Source: Bacteroidales bacterium
GTDB taxonomy: Bacteria > Bacteroidota > Bacteroidia > Bacteroidales > WRLA01
Assembly (NCBI GenBank): GCA_031254805.1
Contig: JAIRTP010000003.1
Location: 1 to 52,289, forward strand
Reading direction: 5' to 3'
Length of the DNA stretch: 52,289 nt
The notes under the pieces were generated by a model that worked only from the letters and a program-made list of their open reading frames with translations, was not told the origin of the DNA and made no database searches. Positions 10,101 to 17,633 of this stretch are shown here, one piece after another (position 1 is the first letter of the stretch; each line of letters starts with the position of its first letter). A program made the translations under genes and the position numbers.

Positions 10101-10837
10101 GTATGTCGCACGGCGTTGGCAATATCATTTGCCAACAATTTGTTATTGGCCGTTTCGCTGACCGGATATTTTGAAGTAATCGTAACCAACGTTTCCGTTC
10201 CTTCCCCGTTAAAAATAAAACCGTCTTCCAAATGATATTGATCGTTCAAACGAAAAGCGCTCAATCCCTGCAAAATGCCATTAGAAAAATGTAAAGGATC
10301 GGCGACAAGCGCGCTACGGATGAAAATTCCCATCGGAGAAAGAAGCAACTGCTTGTTGTTTTGCAAATGATAAGTAATATTTTCCGGCGTTAACAATGAA
10401 TCGATCCGCAAATAATCCTCATCGGAGAGAAAATATGCCATATTCTTCACCAAGAAATCAGAAACTTGCAACATTTGCCGTTGGTCAATCTCATAAGTTA
10501 TATGTTGAATACGATGCAATGTATCCTGATCGGAAAGATATTCGGCAAATTGAGCGGCCGCTTCCTTTAACAACTCTCGATCGACTTTCACATTCACGTT
10601 GTCCGATTCCGTCATTTTAACATTAACAACGATCGTATTACCGTCGCTTAAATGCTGATAGGCAAAATTGATCTTTTTATTATCTTCGTCCGACGGTAAA
10701 AAACTGCCGATATCTTCAACAAAACGAAGATCGGAAGCAGAATAGATACAAAAACCTGTTATTAATAAAAATGTCGTCCACAAAAATAGCGGACGTCGTT
10801 GAAAATACTGAAATATCTTTACAAAAAAATCACCCAT
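7148..10837 (-). CDS. MMPL-type exporter fused to PlsC acyltransferase and methyltransferase-like domain
   Basis: A 1229-residue three-part protein and the first gene of the lipid operon. Residues about 15-820 are an MMPL/RND exporter: one membrane helix, a periplasmic loop, a five- to six-helix block (about 275-415), a second loop and a second helix block (about 670-815) containing GQGDDYTIF. Residues about 825-1065 carry two more hydrophobic stretches and a PlsC domain with NHQSHID (HX4D, about 907-913) and FPEGTRS (974-980). Residues about 1095-1229 look like a Rossmann methyltransferase (YHCGQGEFP, then AFEEDEEAF). I chose the ATG at 10837; a GTG at 10885 would add 16 residues without membrane or domain character. 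It probably acylates and moves a lipid across the inner membrane. Confidence 0.85.
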   Translation of the reverse strand: MGDFFVKIFQYFQRRPLFLWTTFLLITGFCIYSASDLRFVEDIGSFLPSDEDNKKINFAYQHLSDGNTIVVNVKMTESDNVNVKVDRELLKEAAAQFAEYLSDQDTLHRIQHITYEIDQRQMLQVSDFLVKNMAYFLSDEDYLRIDSLLTPENITYHLQNNKQLLLSPMGIFIRSALVADPLHFSNGILQGLSAFRLNDQYHLEDGFIFNGEGTETLVTITSKYPVSETANNKLLANDIANAVRHTKSHFDEQIDLIPFGAALISIANADQIKKDSYAAIALALIFILALLIYFFRNTRSIILIAVSVAFGMLFALGMIVLVKDTVSIIAIGIASVIIGIAINYPLHFLAHYKHGHDKKQTIKEIVNPLLIGNITTVGAFLSLLFISSDAMKDLGLFASLLLIGTILFVLFFLPHFLKKKPKKDLEQEKRLAFGRLASFAPEKNKWIVLSVLTLTVVFLFFSFRTSFETNLHAINYMTQEQRVQFDKLIQENKSNYKTLYFIARGDNLDHALESYETGMFYSDSLFHAGLIARQSGILHYLPSEKMQRQKIERWNGFWKNRKDQLIENIDKIAVQEGYHDGSFDIFKSILNRKYQPESHDYFDVILSNLGENYLAVTPDRSLVFTVLQLDPENQSQVEETLNAIDEALFTFDNVSVADRMVNALSGDFNYVFFICGFIVFFFLLFSFGRIELALASFIPLTVAWIWILGLMAIFGFKFNIVNIILATFIFGQGDDYTIFVTEGLIYEYTYRKKMLASFKNSVILSAIIMFLGIGMLIFAQHPAMRSLAEVTMVGMISVIFMAFIFPPLIFRMLSVKKGKPRLIPVTLWNLFKTIISFIIFIIGAIILTFVGFFLLTLGGKTKKHKSQYHVILYATFRILSKMMIQTPHKIVNPYNERFEKPSVILCNHQSHIDLLYTLMLSPKLIVLTNKWVWKSPFYGWIIRYADFLPAIDGIERHVDALEKLIADGYSILIFPEGTRSPDCSIQRFHKGAFYLAEKLNLDIVPLVIHGIGHVLPKTEFLLRKGQIHIEILERITTESPLRKGKKMLEISKNLRLLYVKKYNELASQIETPDYFKDKVYHNYIYKGPSIERKAKANLKKFNNFNSIISHIPDKGTLMAYHCGQGEFPLMCALVKKNLQITAFEEDEEAFAIAENCISKPKNLFYERKFENLEKYDTFVAFYPSHECLHATLSFNKPILLITEPDFITDNLDVKKLEENNNYTFYIING

Positions 10838-10925
10838 CACATCAGTAATAACCTGCGTACGACAATCCGAAATACGATTTATCACACACGGTTTAGTTTT
10901 CTAGATTCACTTTCTAAATGAAATA

Positions 10926-10933
10926 CAAAGATA
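10926..10933 (-). promoter_or_regulatory. promoter -7 element of the lipid operon
   Basis: On the minus strand this reads TATCTTTG, a match to the Bacteroidota TAnnTTTG element. It lies about 90 bases upstream of the chosen ATG of the exporter gene and divergent from the rplU promoter. No clear TTTG is present at the expected upstream distance. Confidence 0.55.
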
Positions 10934-11024
10934 TAAAACAATTGTTAACTATCTATCGTAACTTGAATATTTTTCACGCTACAATTTTTTTTCAAATTTT
11001 TATAAATGAAAAAGAATAATTTGT

Positions 11025-11032
11025 TACCTTTG
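11025..11032 (+). promoter_or_regulatory. promoter -7 element of rplU-rpmA
   Basis: TACCTTTG followed by CACCC, the form also seen before rpsJ and fusA here. It gives an untranslated leader of roughly 75-80 bases before rplU. It is divergent from the lipid-operon promoter. Confidence 0.75.
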
Positions 11033-11043
11033 CACCCAAATTT

Positions 11044-11084
11044 TACCTCACAGGTCTTGTAAAGACTTATTTATTGAAAATAAG
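11044..11084 (+). promoter_or_regulatory. hairpin-rich 5' leader of rplU
   Basis: The leader between promoter and rplU can form consecutive hairpins: ACCT/AGGT (11045-11048 with 11052-11055), GTCTT/AAGAC with a 3-base loop (11054-11058 with 11062-11066) and CTTATTT/AAATAAG with a 5-base loop (11066-11072 with 11078-11084). The first and second share bases and could be alternatives. Autogenous control by bL21 is known through leaders in other bacteria; here it is only a possibility. Confidence 0.4.
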
Positions 11085-11116
11085 CGCCTTAGGGTTAAAC
11101 ATAAAATGTTTTATAG

Positions 11117-11518
11117 ATGTTTGTTATTGTAGAAATTGCAGGACAGCAATTTAAAGTTGAAAAAGGAAGAAGTTATTTTGTTCATCGTTTGCAAGATGAA
11201 GTGGGTTCTAAAGTCTCTTTTAATAAGGTAATGTTGGCGTACAACGACAACGACGTTATTGTCGGAAATCCTATAGTAGAAGGAATAACTGTAAATGCGG
11301 AGGTTCTTGAACACCTTAAAGGCGACAAAGTTATTGTTTTCAAGAAAAAGAGAAGAAAAGGCTATCGCGTTAAAAACGGACACCGTCAATGCTTTACTAA
11401 AATATTAGTACAAGATATTATTGCCGGAGAGCCCAAAAAAACCAGAGCAAAAAAAACAGAGCCTAAAGTAGAAGAGGCTGTTGTAGAACAACCGGCGAAT
11501 GAAAATAACGCGGAATAG
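11117..11518 (+). CDS. rplU: 50S ribosomal protein bL21
   Basis: A 133-residue bL21, a component of the large subunit that binds 23S rRNA. The family core spans about residues 1-103 (FVIVEIAGQQFKV, KKKRRKGYRVKNGHRQ). Residues 104-133 are an added low-complexity tail rich in Lys then Glu, longer than in most bL21. It is followed 39 bases later by rpmA, the usual partner. Confidence 0.97.
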   Translation: MFVIVEIAGQQFKVEKGRSYFVHRLQDEVGSKVSFNKVMLAYNDNDVIVGNPIVEGITVNAEVLEHLKGDKVIVFKKKRRKGYRVKNGHRQCFTKILVQDIIAGEPKKTRAKKTEPKVEEAVVEQPANENNAE

Positions 11519-11557
11519 AGAATCAATTTAGTAATTAACTTCAAAAAATCATAGAAT

Positions 11558-11815
11558 ATGGCACATAAGAAGGGCGTCGGAAGTTCGAATAACGGACGCG
11601 AATCGCATAGCAAGCGATTAGGTGTGAAGATTTTTGGCGGACAACAGGTAAAAGCCGGAAATATTATTGTTAGACAAAGAGGTACGGTTCATAATCCCGG
11701 CGTGAACGTTGGAATGGGAAAAGATCATACGCTTTTTGCATTGGCCGACGGCGTAGTCGCTTTTAAAAGAAAAGCCGACAACAGATCGTATGTTTATATC
11801 GTTCCTCAGGAATAA
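11558..11815 (+). CDS. rpmA: 50S ribosomal protein bL27
   Basis: An 85-residue bL27, which reaches toward the peptidyl transferase centre. It begins directly with [20 protein letters not shown], so there is no cleavable N-terminal extension like that of Firmicutes bL27. It is the second gene of the rplU transcript. Confidence 0.97.
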   Translation: MAHKKGVGSSNNGRESHSKRLGVKIFGGQQVKAGNIIVRQRGTVHNPGVNVGMGKDHTLFALADGVVAFKRKADNRSYVYIVPQE

Positions 11816-12402
11816 ACAAAAGAATGGATTAAATATCAGACTGTTATTATAGTCTTGAAATATTGAGTCCACTCTGGAAACCCGCTCAGTTCTATTTTAA
11901 CCTTATTCACACGCTTTGTGAGCGAGGTTCATTTTGAGAAAAGCGCTTCTCGGAGTGGACTTAATATTTAAACTGTTGAACGTTAATGCGGCCGCATTCA
12001 TAAAAAATTAAACGAATTATATTTAATGCTTTATGAAATCCTTGCAATAAAATATTTCATTCATTAATAGATAAAGAGTAATGATTCATAGTAGATTTGA
12101 TGAATTTTATGACTTGATATTAAAATGAGAATTAATGTTCTTTCATTTTGCATCTAAATTTTAAAGCTATTTCCAAAACAGAATCTACATTTTTAATAAT
12201 GCGTAAAAATTTCATAGATTAATAATCAGGCGTCGTTTGTTCATTCCCACTAAAATTTTACTTATAAATGCGCTTCTTCCTGTAAGAACTGTCGTTTTTT
12301 TTTGTAAAAAGCATGAATTAAATAAGATGAAATATTACATAGATCAGGCAATGAAATTAATTTTAGTAGAGATTTCATGTCGCATTTTTTTACATTCTTA
12401 AT
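11816..12402. other. 587-base gap between rpmA and rimO
   Basis: No open reading frame of note. It holds the long inverted repeat described separately (11858-11969), a 14-base perfect palindrome AATGCGGCCGCATT (11985-11998), and an AT-rich hairpin AAAATGA/TCATTTT (12122-12128 with 12143-12149). I see no TAnnTTTG element just before rimO. The rest is AT-rich sequence in which I see nothing. Confidence 0.6.
11838..11969 (+). ncRNA. candidate structured RNA with long closing stem
   Basis: Bases 11858-11874 and 11953-11969 form a 17-pair stem (16 Watson-Crick and one G-U), which three more pairs including wobbles could extend inward (11875-11877 with 11950-11952). Inside are the helices AACCT/AGGTT (11899-11903 with 11925-11929) and TCACA/TGTGA (11907-11911 with 11917-11921), plus an alternative GAGAA/TTCTC hairpin (11936-11940 with 11947-11951). 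A small hairpin AGACT/AGTCT (11838-11842 with 11851-11855) precedes it. There is no promoter element directly before it, so it may be cut from the rplU-rpmA transcript. The strand is assumed from that; 6S-like or a Bacteroidales-specific RNA are options, as is a DNA repeat. Confidence 0.45.
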
Positions 12403-13680
12403 ATGAAAGTCAATATCATCACATTAGGCTGTTCAAAAAACATCGTTGATTCGGAGGTTTTGATGAAACAATTACAAGCTTCCGGTCTCGAAGTCGTTCA
12501 TGACAGTAACGAACCTGCTAAAATAGTCGTCATCAACACCTGTTCTTTTATCGCCGACGCTAAACAAGAATCTATTGATACCATATTGGACGCTGTAGAG
12601 TTGAAAAAAGCGGGAAAGATCAGTAATATTATCGTATTCGGATGTTTACCGGAACGTTACGCCAAGGAGTTAAAAGCAGAAATTCCTGAAGTCGACTATT
12701 GGTTTGGCGTACAGGATCTTTCAAAGATAACGCAAGCGGCGAAGGGGACGTATAATCCGGAAATCTTAAATGAACGGGTTTTATCGACGCCGACGCACTA
12801 CGCTTATCTGAAAATTGCTGAAGGATGCGACAGAAAATGTTCCTTTTGCGCTATTCCGTTAATCAGAGGAAAACATATTTCAAAACCGATTGAAATTTTG
12901 GAAGATGAAACGAAACGGTTAATCGATAAAGGCGCCAAAGAGATATTAATGATATCGCAAGATTTGACCTATTATGGCGTAGACAGGTACGGTAAACAAG
13001 AGTTGACAAAATTGGTCGACGCTATTTCCCAAATCAATGGAGTTGAATGGCTTCGACTTCATTACACATTTCCCACCGGATTTCCAACTTCGTTATTAGA
13101 TTTGATGCGTGAAAGAGAGAACATCTGCAATTATATCGACATTCCTCTGCAACATATCAATGATCGTATATTGAAAAGCATGCAACGGGGAATTGGAAGA
13201 GAAGGAACAATAAAATTATTTGAGCAGTTTAGAGAAAAATTGCCAAACGCCGCTATCCGGACGGCATTTATCGTCGGTTATCCGGATGAAACGGAAAAAG
13301 AATTTTTAGAATTGGTAGACTTTGTTCGTTATGCTCAATTTGACAGAATGGGCGTTTTTACCTACTCTTCCGAAGAGGGGACAAAATCGTACAACATGAA
13401 CGATAATATTCCGGAAGAAGAGAAGCAAAAACGGGCTGAATATTTAATGGATATTCAACAAGAGATTTCGTTAAATAAAAACAAAGCAAAAATAGGGAGC
13501 ATTCAAAAAACGCTGATTGATGAATTTGAAACTTCTTATTGGATCGGACGTACCGAACATGATTCTCCGGAAGTGGATAATACCGTTTTGATAAAGAGTA
13601 AAAAACCATTGAAAATTGGAGAGTTATACGACGTTAAAATTGTCGGGGCAGATTTATATGATTTAGAAGGCGAAATTTAG
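12403..13680 (+). CDS. rimO: ribosomal protein uS12 methylthiotransferase RimO
   Basis: A 425-residue radical SAM methylthiotransferase that adds a methylthio group to the conserved aspartate of ribosomal protein uS12. The N-terminal UPF0004 domain shows Cys10, Cys47 and Cys81 for the auxiliary cluster, the central CX3CX2C motif is CDRKCSFC (Cys142, 146, 149), and the C-terminus is the RNA/protein-binding TRAM domain. The opening VNIITLGCSKNIVDSE is typical of RimO rather than MiaB. It stands alone after the rpmA gap. Confidence 0.95.
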   Translation: MKVNIITLGCSKNIVDSEVLMKQLQASGLEVVHDSNEPAKIVVINTCSFIADAKQESIDTILDAVELKKAGKISNIIVFGCLPERYAKELKAEIPEVDYWFGVQDLSKITQAAKGTYNPEILNERVLSTPTHYAYLKIAEGCDRKCSFCAIPLIRGKHISKPIEILEDETKRLIDKGAKEILMISQDLTYYGVDRYGKQELTKLVDAISQINGVEWLRLHYTFPTGFPTSLLDLMRERENICNYIDIPLQHINDRILKSMQRGIGREGTIKLFEQFREKLPNAAIRTAFIVGYPDETEKEFLELVDFVRYAQFDRMGVFTYSSEEGTKSYNMNDNIPEEEKQKRAEYLMDIQQEISLNKNKAKIGSIQKTLIDEFETSYWIGRTEHDSPEVDNTVLIKSKKPLKIGELYDVKIVGADLYDLEGEI

Positions 13681-13788
13681 CCTCTATCAAAAAAGCAATT
13701 TGTCGTATTGTTCATAATAACATTTTCACATCAATGCGCTCGCGCTATTCGGCATCATTTTATTTTTCCATTTTACAGCAAAAAAGCA

Positions 13789-13796
13789 TAACTTTG
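13789..13796 (+). promoter_or_regulatory. promoter -7 element of the SRPBCC gene
   Basis: TAACTTTG followed by CA, a TAnnTTTG match 25 bases upstream of the ATG at 13822. No TTTG is found at the ideal upstream spacing. Confidence 0.6.
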
Positions 13797-13821
13797 CAAA
13801 AATATTAATATTCATCATTTT

Positions 13822-14220
13822 ATGAAGAAAATAGATTCTCAATCGGTTATAATTGAAATTTCCGCTCAAAAATCATATGATTTTATCAGCAACTTCAATA
13901 ATTTTGAAAAGTTCCTTCCCGAACAGGTAACAAACTGGCAAGCGACGGAATCAGAATGCTCTTTTACTATTCCGAATGTAGGAAACGTCACATTAAGAAT
14001 GGAAAAGAATGAAGCTGTTTGGCAAATTAAATACGTTGGCGTTTCAGCTCCGGCTCCTTTTGAGCTACTATTTGAGTTGGAAGATTTATCCAACGAGAAA
14101 ACAAATTTAACTATCTCTGCATTCGTAGAAGCGGCGGCTTTCATAGTGATGATGATCAACAAACCTGTTCACAATTTTATATCGATTTTGTTGGATAAAA
14201 TTAAAACATTGACCGAATAA
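13822..14220 (+). CDS. SRPBCC-fold (START-like) small protein
   Basis: A 132-residue cytoplasmic protein with the pattern of the SRPBCC/polyketide-cyclase fold: an opening beta strand (SQSVIIEISAQKSYDFIS), the F-NNFEKFLPEQV helix, several beta strands and a long C-terminal helix (about 105-131). Proteins of this fold bind hydrophobic ligands. The specific ligand is unknown. It has its own promoter and no operon partner. Confidence 0.65.
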   Translation: MKKIDSQSVIIEISAQKSYDFISNFNNFEKFLPEQVTNWQATESECSFTIPNVGNVTLRMEKNEAVWQIKYVGVSAPAPFELLFELEDLSNEKTNLTISAFVEAAAFIVMMINKPVHNFISILLDKIKTLTE

Positions 14221-14337
14221 AATTTATATTCAATTGATTTTAAATATATTACTTCTGTAATTAAGATCTTCGTGTTTTGTTTTATTCTCATAATGAGGCC
14301 TTGATTATAAGCCTTTCTGCTTGATTTTTCTCTTCTC

Positions 14338-14368
14338 TTTGTTTTTAACAAATCATAACATACCTTTG
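14338..14368 (+). promoter_or_regulatory. full -33/-7 promoter of the beta-propeller gene
   Basis: TTTG at 14338-14341, a 19-base spacer, then TACCTTTG at 14361-14368, the complete Bacteroidota promoter form. The start codon follows 28 bases later. Confidence 0.8.
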
Positions 14369-14396
14369 CACTTTTAAAAACAAACCTTGAATATGT

Positions 14397-15518
14397 ATGA
14401 CAATATCAACCCGTTATTGGTTGGCAATAATATTTTTTATTATTGTTAATCAAATACATGCAACGAATTTTGAAGATATTTCTCAAAAAGATCCCATTGT
14501 AATAAAAATTAACGGAACTTTTTTTTCGACGCCGGCAAAAACACATTGCAATAAAGTATTTATCGCTTCTCATAATACGCATCTGTATTGTTTTGACAAC
14601 AAAGGATCTTTGATAAACAGCTATAAAACAAAAGGCTGGATACATGCTACGCCGGCTCAACTTTCCAATAATGTCGTTGGAATAGGTTCTTACGACGGAC
14701 ATTTCTATTTTTTCGATAACAATGGAAATTTTCAAAAGCATATTAGGCCTAAAGGGTTTATTTTTACTAATCCTATAAAATTCGGCGAAGAAATTGTTTT
14801 TGGCAGTAATAAAAGAGTCGTTTTTTATCATCCCGGAAAAGATTCATTAAGTTATTTGCGCGTTAGAAGGCTTGCTCACGGTTCTCCTATGATCACCTCC
14901 GATTCTTCTTTAATCATCGGAACCAATGGAGGAAGACTCTATTTTATCAACTCCGATAAAGAAATAGAACATATTTTTAAAACAAAAGGATGGATCATAC
15001 ATTCGCAAGCTATTGAAACTTATGATCAGTTAATTGTGGTCGGATCTTATGACAAACATCTTTACGCTTTGAATAAATCGGGAGAAATTGTCTGGAAATA
15101 TAAAACAGAAGGGCGCATTCATGCTACTCCGTTGCAAATGCCGGACAGTTCTATCATTTTCGGCTCGTTCGACAAGCATATTTATATTCTCTCGCCGCAG
15201 GGAGAATTGATCAATAAAATAGAAACGGAAAAACGTATTGTCTCTTCGGCGGCGATAATCAACGATTCTATCGCCGTAGTCGGATCTTACGATAATCATC
15301 TCTATTTTATCTCCACCAAAGGGGAATTGCTTGGAAAATATAATGCAAAGGGGAAAATATTCTCTTCTCCTATTGTTCTTTCATGCGGAACTATTTTTTG
15401 TTGTACGACTAAAGGCAGCCTGCACTTCTTGCCGCCGACCTGTATCGCTCATATTTTAGATAATCAAAAGGATTTACTTTCCGCTACAAATGACGCTAAT
15501 CATTCAAATATCAATTGA
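14397..15518 (+). CDS. secreted PQQ-like beta-propeller repeat protein
   Basis: A 373-residue protein with a signal peptide (about residues 1-22, core LAIIFFIIVNQIHA). The rest is about seven to eight repeats of roughly 40 residues with the pattern GSYDxHLYxxxxxGExxxKYKTxGxIHATP, the blade signature of PQQ-binding-like propellers. No dehydrogenase active-site residues are evident, so it is probably a binding or scaffold protein of the envelope, not an enzyme. An out-of-frame ATG lies 4 bases upstream. The gene is monocistronic with a strong promoter. Confidence 0.8.
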   Translation: MTISTRYWLAIIFFIIVNQIHATNFEDISQKDPIVIKINGTFFSTPAKTHCNKVFIASHNTHLYCFDNKGSLINSYKTKGWIHATPAQLSNNVVGIGSYDGHFYFFDNNGNFQKHIRPKGFIFTNPIKFGEEIVFGSNKRVVFYHPGKDSLSYLRVRRLAHGSPMITSDSSLIIGTNGGRLYFINSDKEIEHIFKTKGWIIHSQAIETYDQLIVVGSYDKHLYALNKSGEIVWKYKTEGRIHATPLQMPDSSIIFGSFDKHIYILSPQGELINKIETEKRIVSSAAIINDSIAVVGSYDNHLYFISTKGELLGKYNAKGKIFSSPIVLSCGTIFCCTTKGSLHFLPPTCIAHILDNQKDLLSATNDANHSNIN

Positions 15519-15564
15519 TCAAATCAGAACGCTCTTTATAGAACAATGTATTGAAATCTTTTGT

Positions 15565-15572
15565 TATCTTTG
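15565..15572 (+). promoter_or_regulatory. promoter -7 element of ruvB-queG
   Basis: TATCTTTG followed by CCTCC, a TAnnTTTG match 39 bases upstream of the ruvB ATG. It lies in the 93-base gap after the propeller gene. Confidence 0.65.
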
Positions 15573-15611
15573 CCTCCAAAATGTAAATATTTAGTTTTAA
15601 GACCATCGTAA

Positions 15612-16637
15612 ATGAACGACAATTTAGATGCAAGCGGCAGATCGATGTCGGTAGGCGAGAAAGAGATTGAAAAAGCCCTTCGGCCAATTGCTTTCGACGA
15701 TTTTGCGGGACAACGCAATGTTGTGGAAAATCTGGAGATATTCGTAGCCGCTGCGCGTCAACGCGGAGAAGCGCTGGATCATGTGCTGCTGCACGGCCCT
15801 CCCGGATTAGGAAAAACGACATTGTCTCATATCATCGCCAATGAATTGGGCGTCAACTTGAAGATGACTTCAGGCCCTGTTCTGGATAAACCGGGCGATT
15901 TAGCCGGATTGCTCACCACATTAGAAGAAAACGACGTATTGTTTATCGACGAAATTCACCGGCTGAGTCCCATTGTAGAAGAATATCTATATTCCGCAAT
16001 GGAAGATTATAAGATCGATATTATGATCGAAACAGGTCCGAATGCGCGGAGCGTTCAAATTACGATCAATCCGTTTACATTGATCGGAGCGACAACCCGT
16101 TCAGGATTATTGACGGCTCCATTGCGTTCCAGATTCGGCATTAATTCACGGTTGAATTATTACAATTCCGAAATTTTATGCGCTATTGTAGAACGATCGG
16201 CAGGAATTTTGAAAGTTCCTATTTCACAAGAAGCGGCATTGGAAATTGCCGGCCGCAGTCGCGGAACGCCGCGAATTGCCAACTTATTACTTCGTCGCGT
16301 ACGCGATTTCGCCCAAATCAAAGGCGATGGAAACGTCGATCTTAAAATTGCCCGTTTTGCGCTCGAAGCGCTCTATGTTGATCAGCATGGCTTAGACGAG
16401 ATGGATAATCGCATCCTCTCGGCTATCATTGATAAATTTAAGGGCGGCCCTGTAGGATTAACGACTATCGCCACCGCTGTAGGAGAAGATGCCGGAACCA
16501 TCGAAGAAGTCTACGAGCCGTTTCTTATTCAGGAAGGATTTTTGATGAGAACGCCGCGAGGACGCGAAGCAACCGAGAAAGCTTATAAACATCTCGGAAA
16601 AACGCGCCAAAATGGGACGATGAATCTTTTCGATTAA
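15612..16637 (+). CDS. ruvB: Holliday junction branch migration helicase RuvB
   Basis: A 341-residue AAA+ motor that drives branch migration of Holliday junctions with RuvA. The Walker A loop is GPPGLGKT (62-69), Walker B is DEIH (113-116), the sensor region reads [17 protein letters not shown], and the C-terminal winged helix contains GPVGLTTIA and TPRGREAT. Length is normal for the family. queG begins 5 bases after its stop. Confidence 0.97.
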   Translation: MNDNLDASGRSMSVGEKEIEKALRPIAFDDFAGQRNVVENLEIFVAAARQRGEALDHVLLHGPPGLGKTTLSHIIANELGVNLKMTSGPVLDKPGDLAGLLTTLEENDVLFIDEIHRLSPIVEEYLYSAMEDYKIDIMIETGPNARSVQITINPFTLIGATTRSGLLTAPLRSRFGINSRLNYYNSEILCAIVERSAGILKVPISQEAALEIAGRSRGTPRIANLLLRRVRDFAQIKGDGNVDLKIARFALEALYVDQHGLDEMDNRILSAIIDKFKGGPVGLTTIATAVGEDAGTIEEVYEPFLIQEGFLMRTPRGREATEKAYKHLGKTRQNGTMNLFD

Positions 16638-16642
16638 AGCAT

Positions 16643-17581
16643 ATGCCTGTTTCGTCTTTAAAAGAACGTATCAGAAGAGCAGTTTTAGAATCCGGTTTCG
16701 ACCTTTGCGGATTCACGGACGCTTCTCCCGTATCAAAAGAGATTGTCGCATATTATCAGGATTGGTTGCAAGCCGGTAATCGAGGTTATTTGGATTATAT
16801 GGAGCGAAATTTTGAAAAACGCGTCAACCCGTCGCTTTTGGTCGAAGGAGCAAAAACCGTTATTATTGCCGCGATAAATTATTTTCCCGCTCAACGGCAA
16901 ACTTCGAATTTTCACATTGCAAAATATGCTTATGGGAAAGATTATCATCATGTTATAAAACAAAAACTTTCTAATACTATCAAGCAAATCCCAGAGTTGA
17001 AACAATCAAAATCTCTGCGCATTTTTACCGATTCCGCTCCCGTGGCGGAGCGTCCTTTAGCGGTTAGGGCGGGATTAGGTTTTATCGGAAAAAATAATTT
17101 GCTGATCGTTCCGGGTAGAGGGAGTTATTTTTTCTTGGGGGAAATCTTTACCGATTTGGAAATAGAACCCGATTCATCGTTTAGCAAACATCTTTGCGGA
17201 TCTTGTACGCGCTGTCTCGACGCTTGTCCGGCGAAAGCTTTAGAGAAACCTTTCACGCTCAATATGCAGCGTTGCATCTCTTTTCAAACAAACGCCAATA
17301 AGAACGACGCCGTGATTTGTATGGAAAAAACAAGCAGGTATAAATGGATTTACGGTTGCGACATTTGCATAGATGTTTGTCCCTGGAATCGTTTTGCAAA
17401 ACCATCGAAAGATCTTGATTTTACTCCAAATACGGAAATGTTGGCTCTTAAAGATAATGATTGGGAAACGTTAGATGAAACAAGCTTCAACAAAATCTTC
17501 TCCAAATCGGCATTAAAACATACCGGATTTGCGAAGTTAAAAGGAAATATTGACGCTTGGAAAGCGATAAACGGTAAATAA
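16643..17581 (+). CDS. queG: epoxyqueuosine reductase QueG
   Basis: A 312-residue enzyme for the last step of queuosine synthesis in tRNA, reducing epoxyqueuosine to queuosine with cobalamin and two 4Fe-4S clusters. Cluster ligands are visible as CGSCTRCLDACP (Cys185, 188, 191, 195), Cys211 and CDICIDVC (Cys239, 242, 246). FTDSAPVAER holds the catalytic Asp130. It is co-transcribed with ruvB. Confidence 0.94.
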   Translation: MPVSSLKERIRRAVLESGFDLCGFTDASPVSKEIVAYYQDWLQAGNRGYLDYMERNFEKRVNPSLLVEGAKTVIIAAINYFPAQRQTSNFHIAKYAYGKDYHHVIKQKLSNTIKQIPELKQSKSLRIFTDSAPVAERPLAVRAGLGFIGKNNLLIVPGRGSYFFLGEIFTDLEIEPDSSFSKHLCGSCTRCLDACPAKALEKPFTLNMQRCISFQTNANKNDAVICMEKTSRYKWIYGCDICIDVCPWNRFAKPSKDLDFTPNTEMLALKDNDWETLDETSFNKIFSKSALKHTGFAKLKGNIDAWKAINGK

Positions 17582-17608
17582 CTTTATTTTTTTTACCTTT
17601 ATAAACAT

Positions 17609-17616
17609 TATCTTTG
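17609..17616 (+). promoter_or_regulatory. promoter -7 element of priA
   Basis: TATCTTTG followed by CGG, a TAnnTTTG match 18 bases before the priA start codon, implying a very short leader. It sits in the 52-base gap after queG. Confidence 0.6.
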
Positions 17617-17633
17617 CGGCATAATTATATTTC

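Noticed and set aside
10-10837. Hopanoid biosynthesis locus
   Set aside because: An MMPL protein, a radical SAM enzyme and a CrtI-like oxidoreductase recall hpnN, hpnJ and hpnE, but there is no squalene synthase or squalene-hopene cyclase, and the ligase and acyltransferases do not fit.
10838-10885. GTG start giving 16 more residues on the exporter
   Set aside because: The added residues have no domain or membrane character, and the ATG at 10837 directly precedes the first amphipathic segment and helix, as in related exporters.
11985-11998. 14-base perfect palindrome as an origin or recombination site
   Set aside because: It is a single copy with no supporting repeats, DnaA boxes or integrase; noted only as a palindrome.
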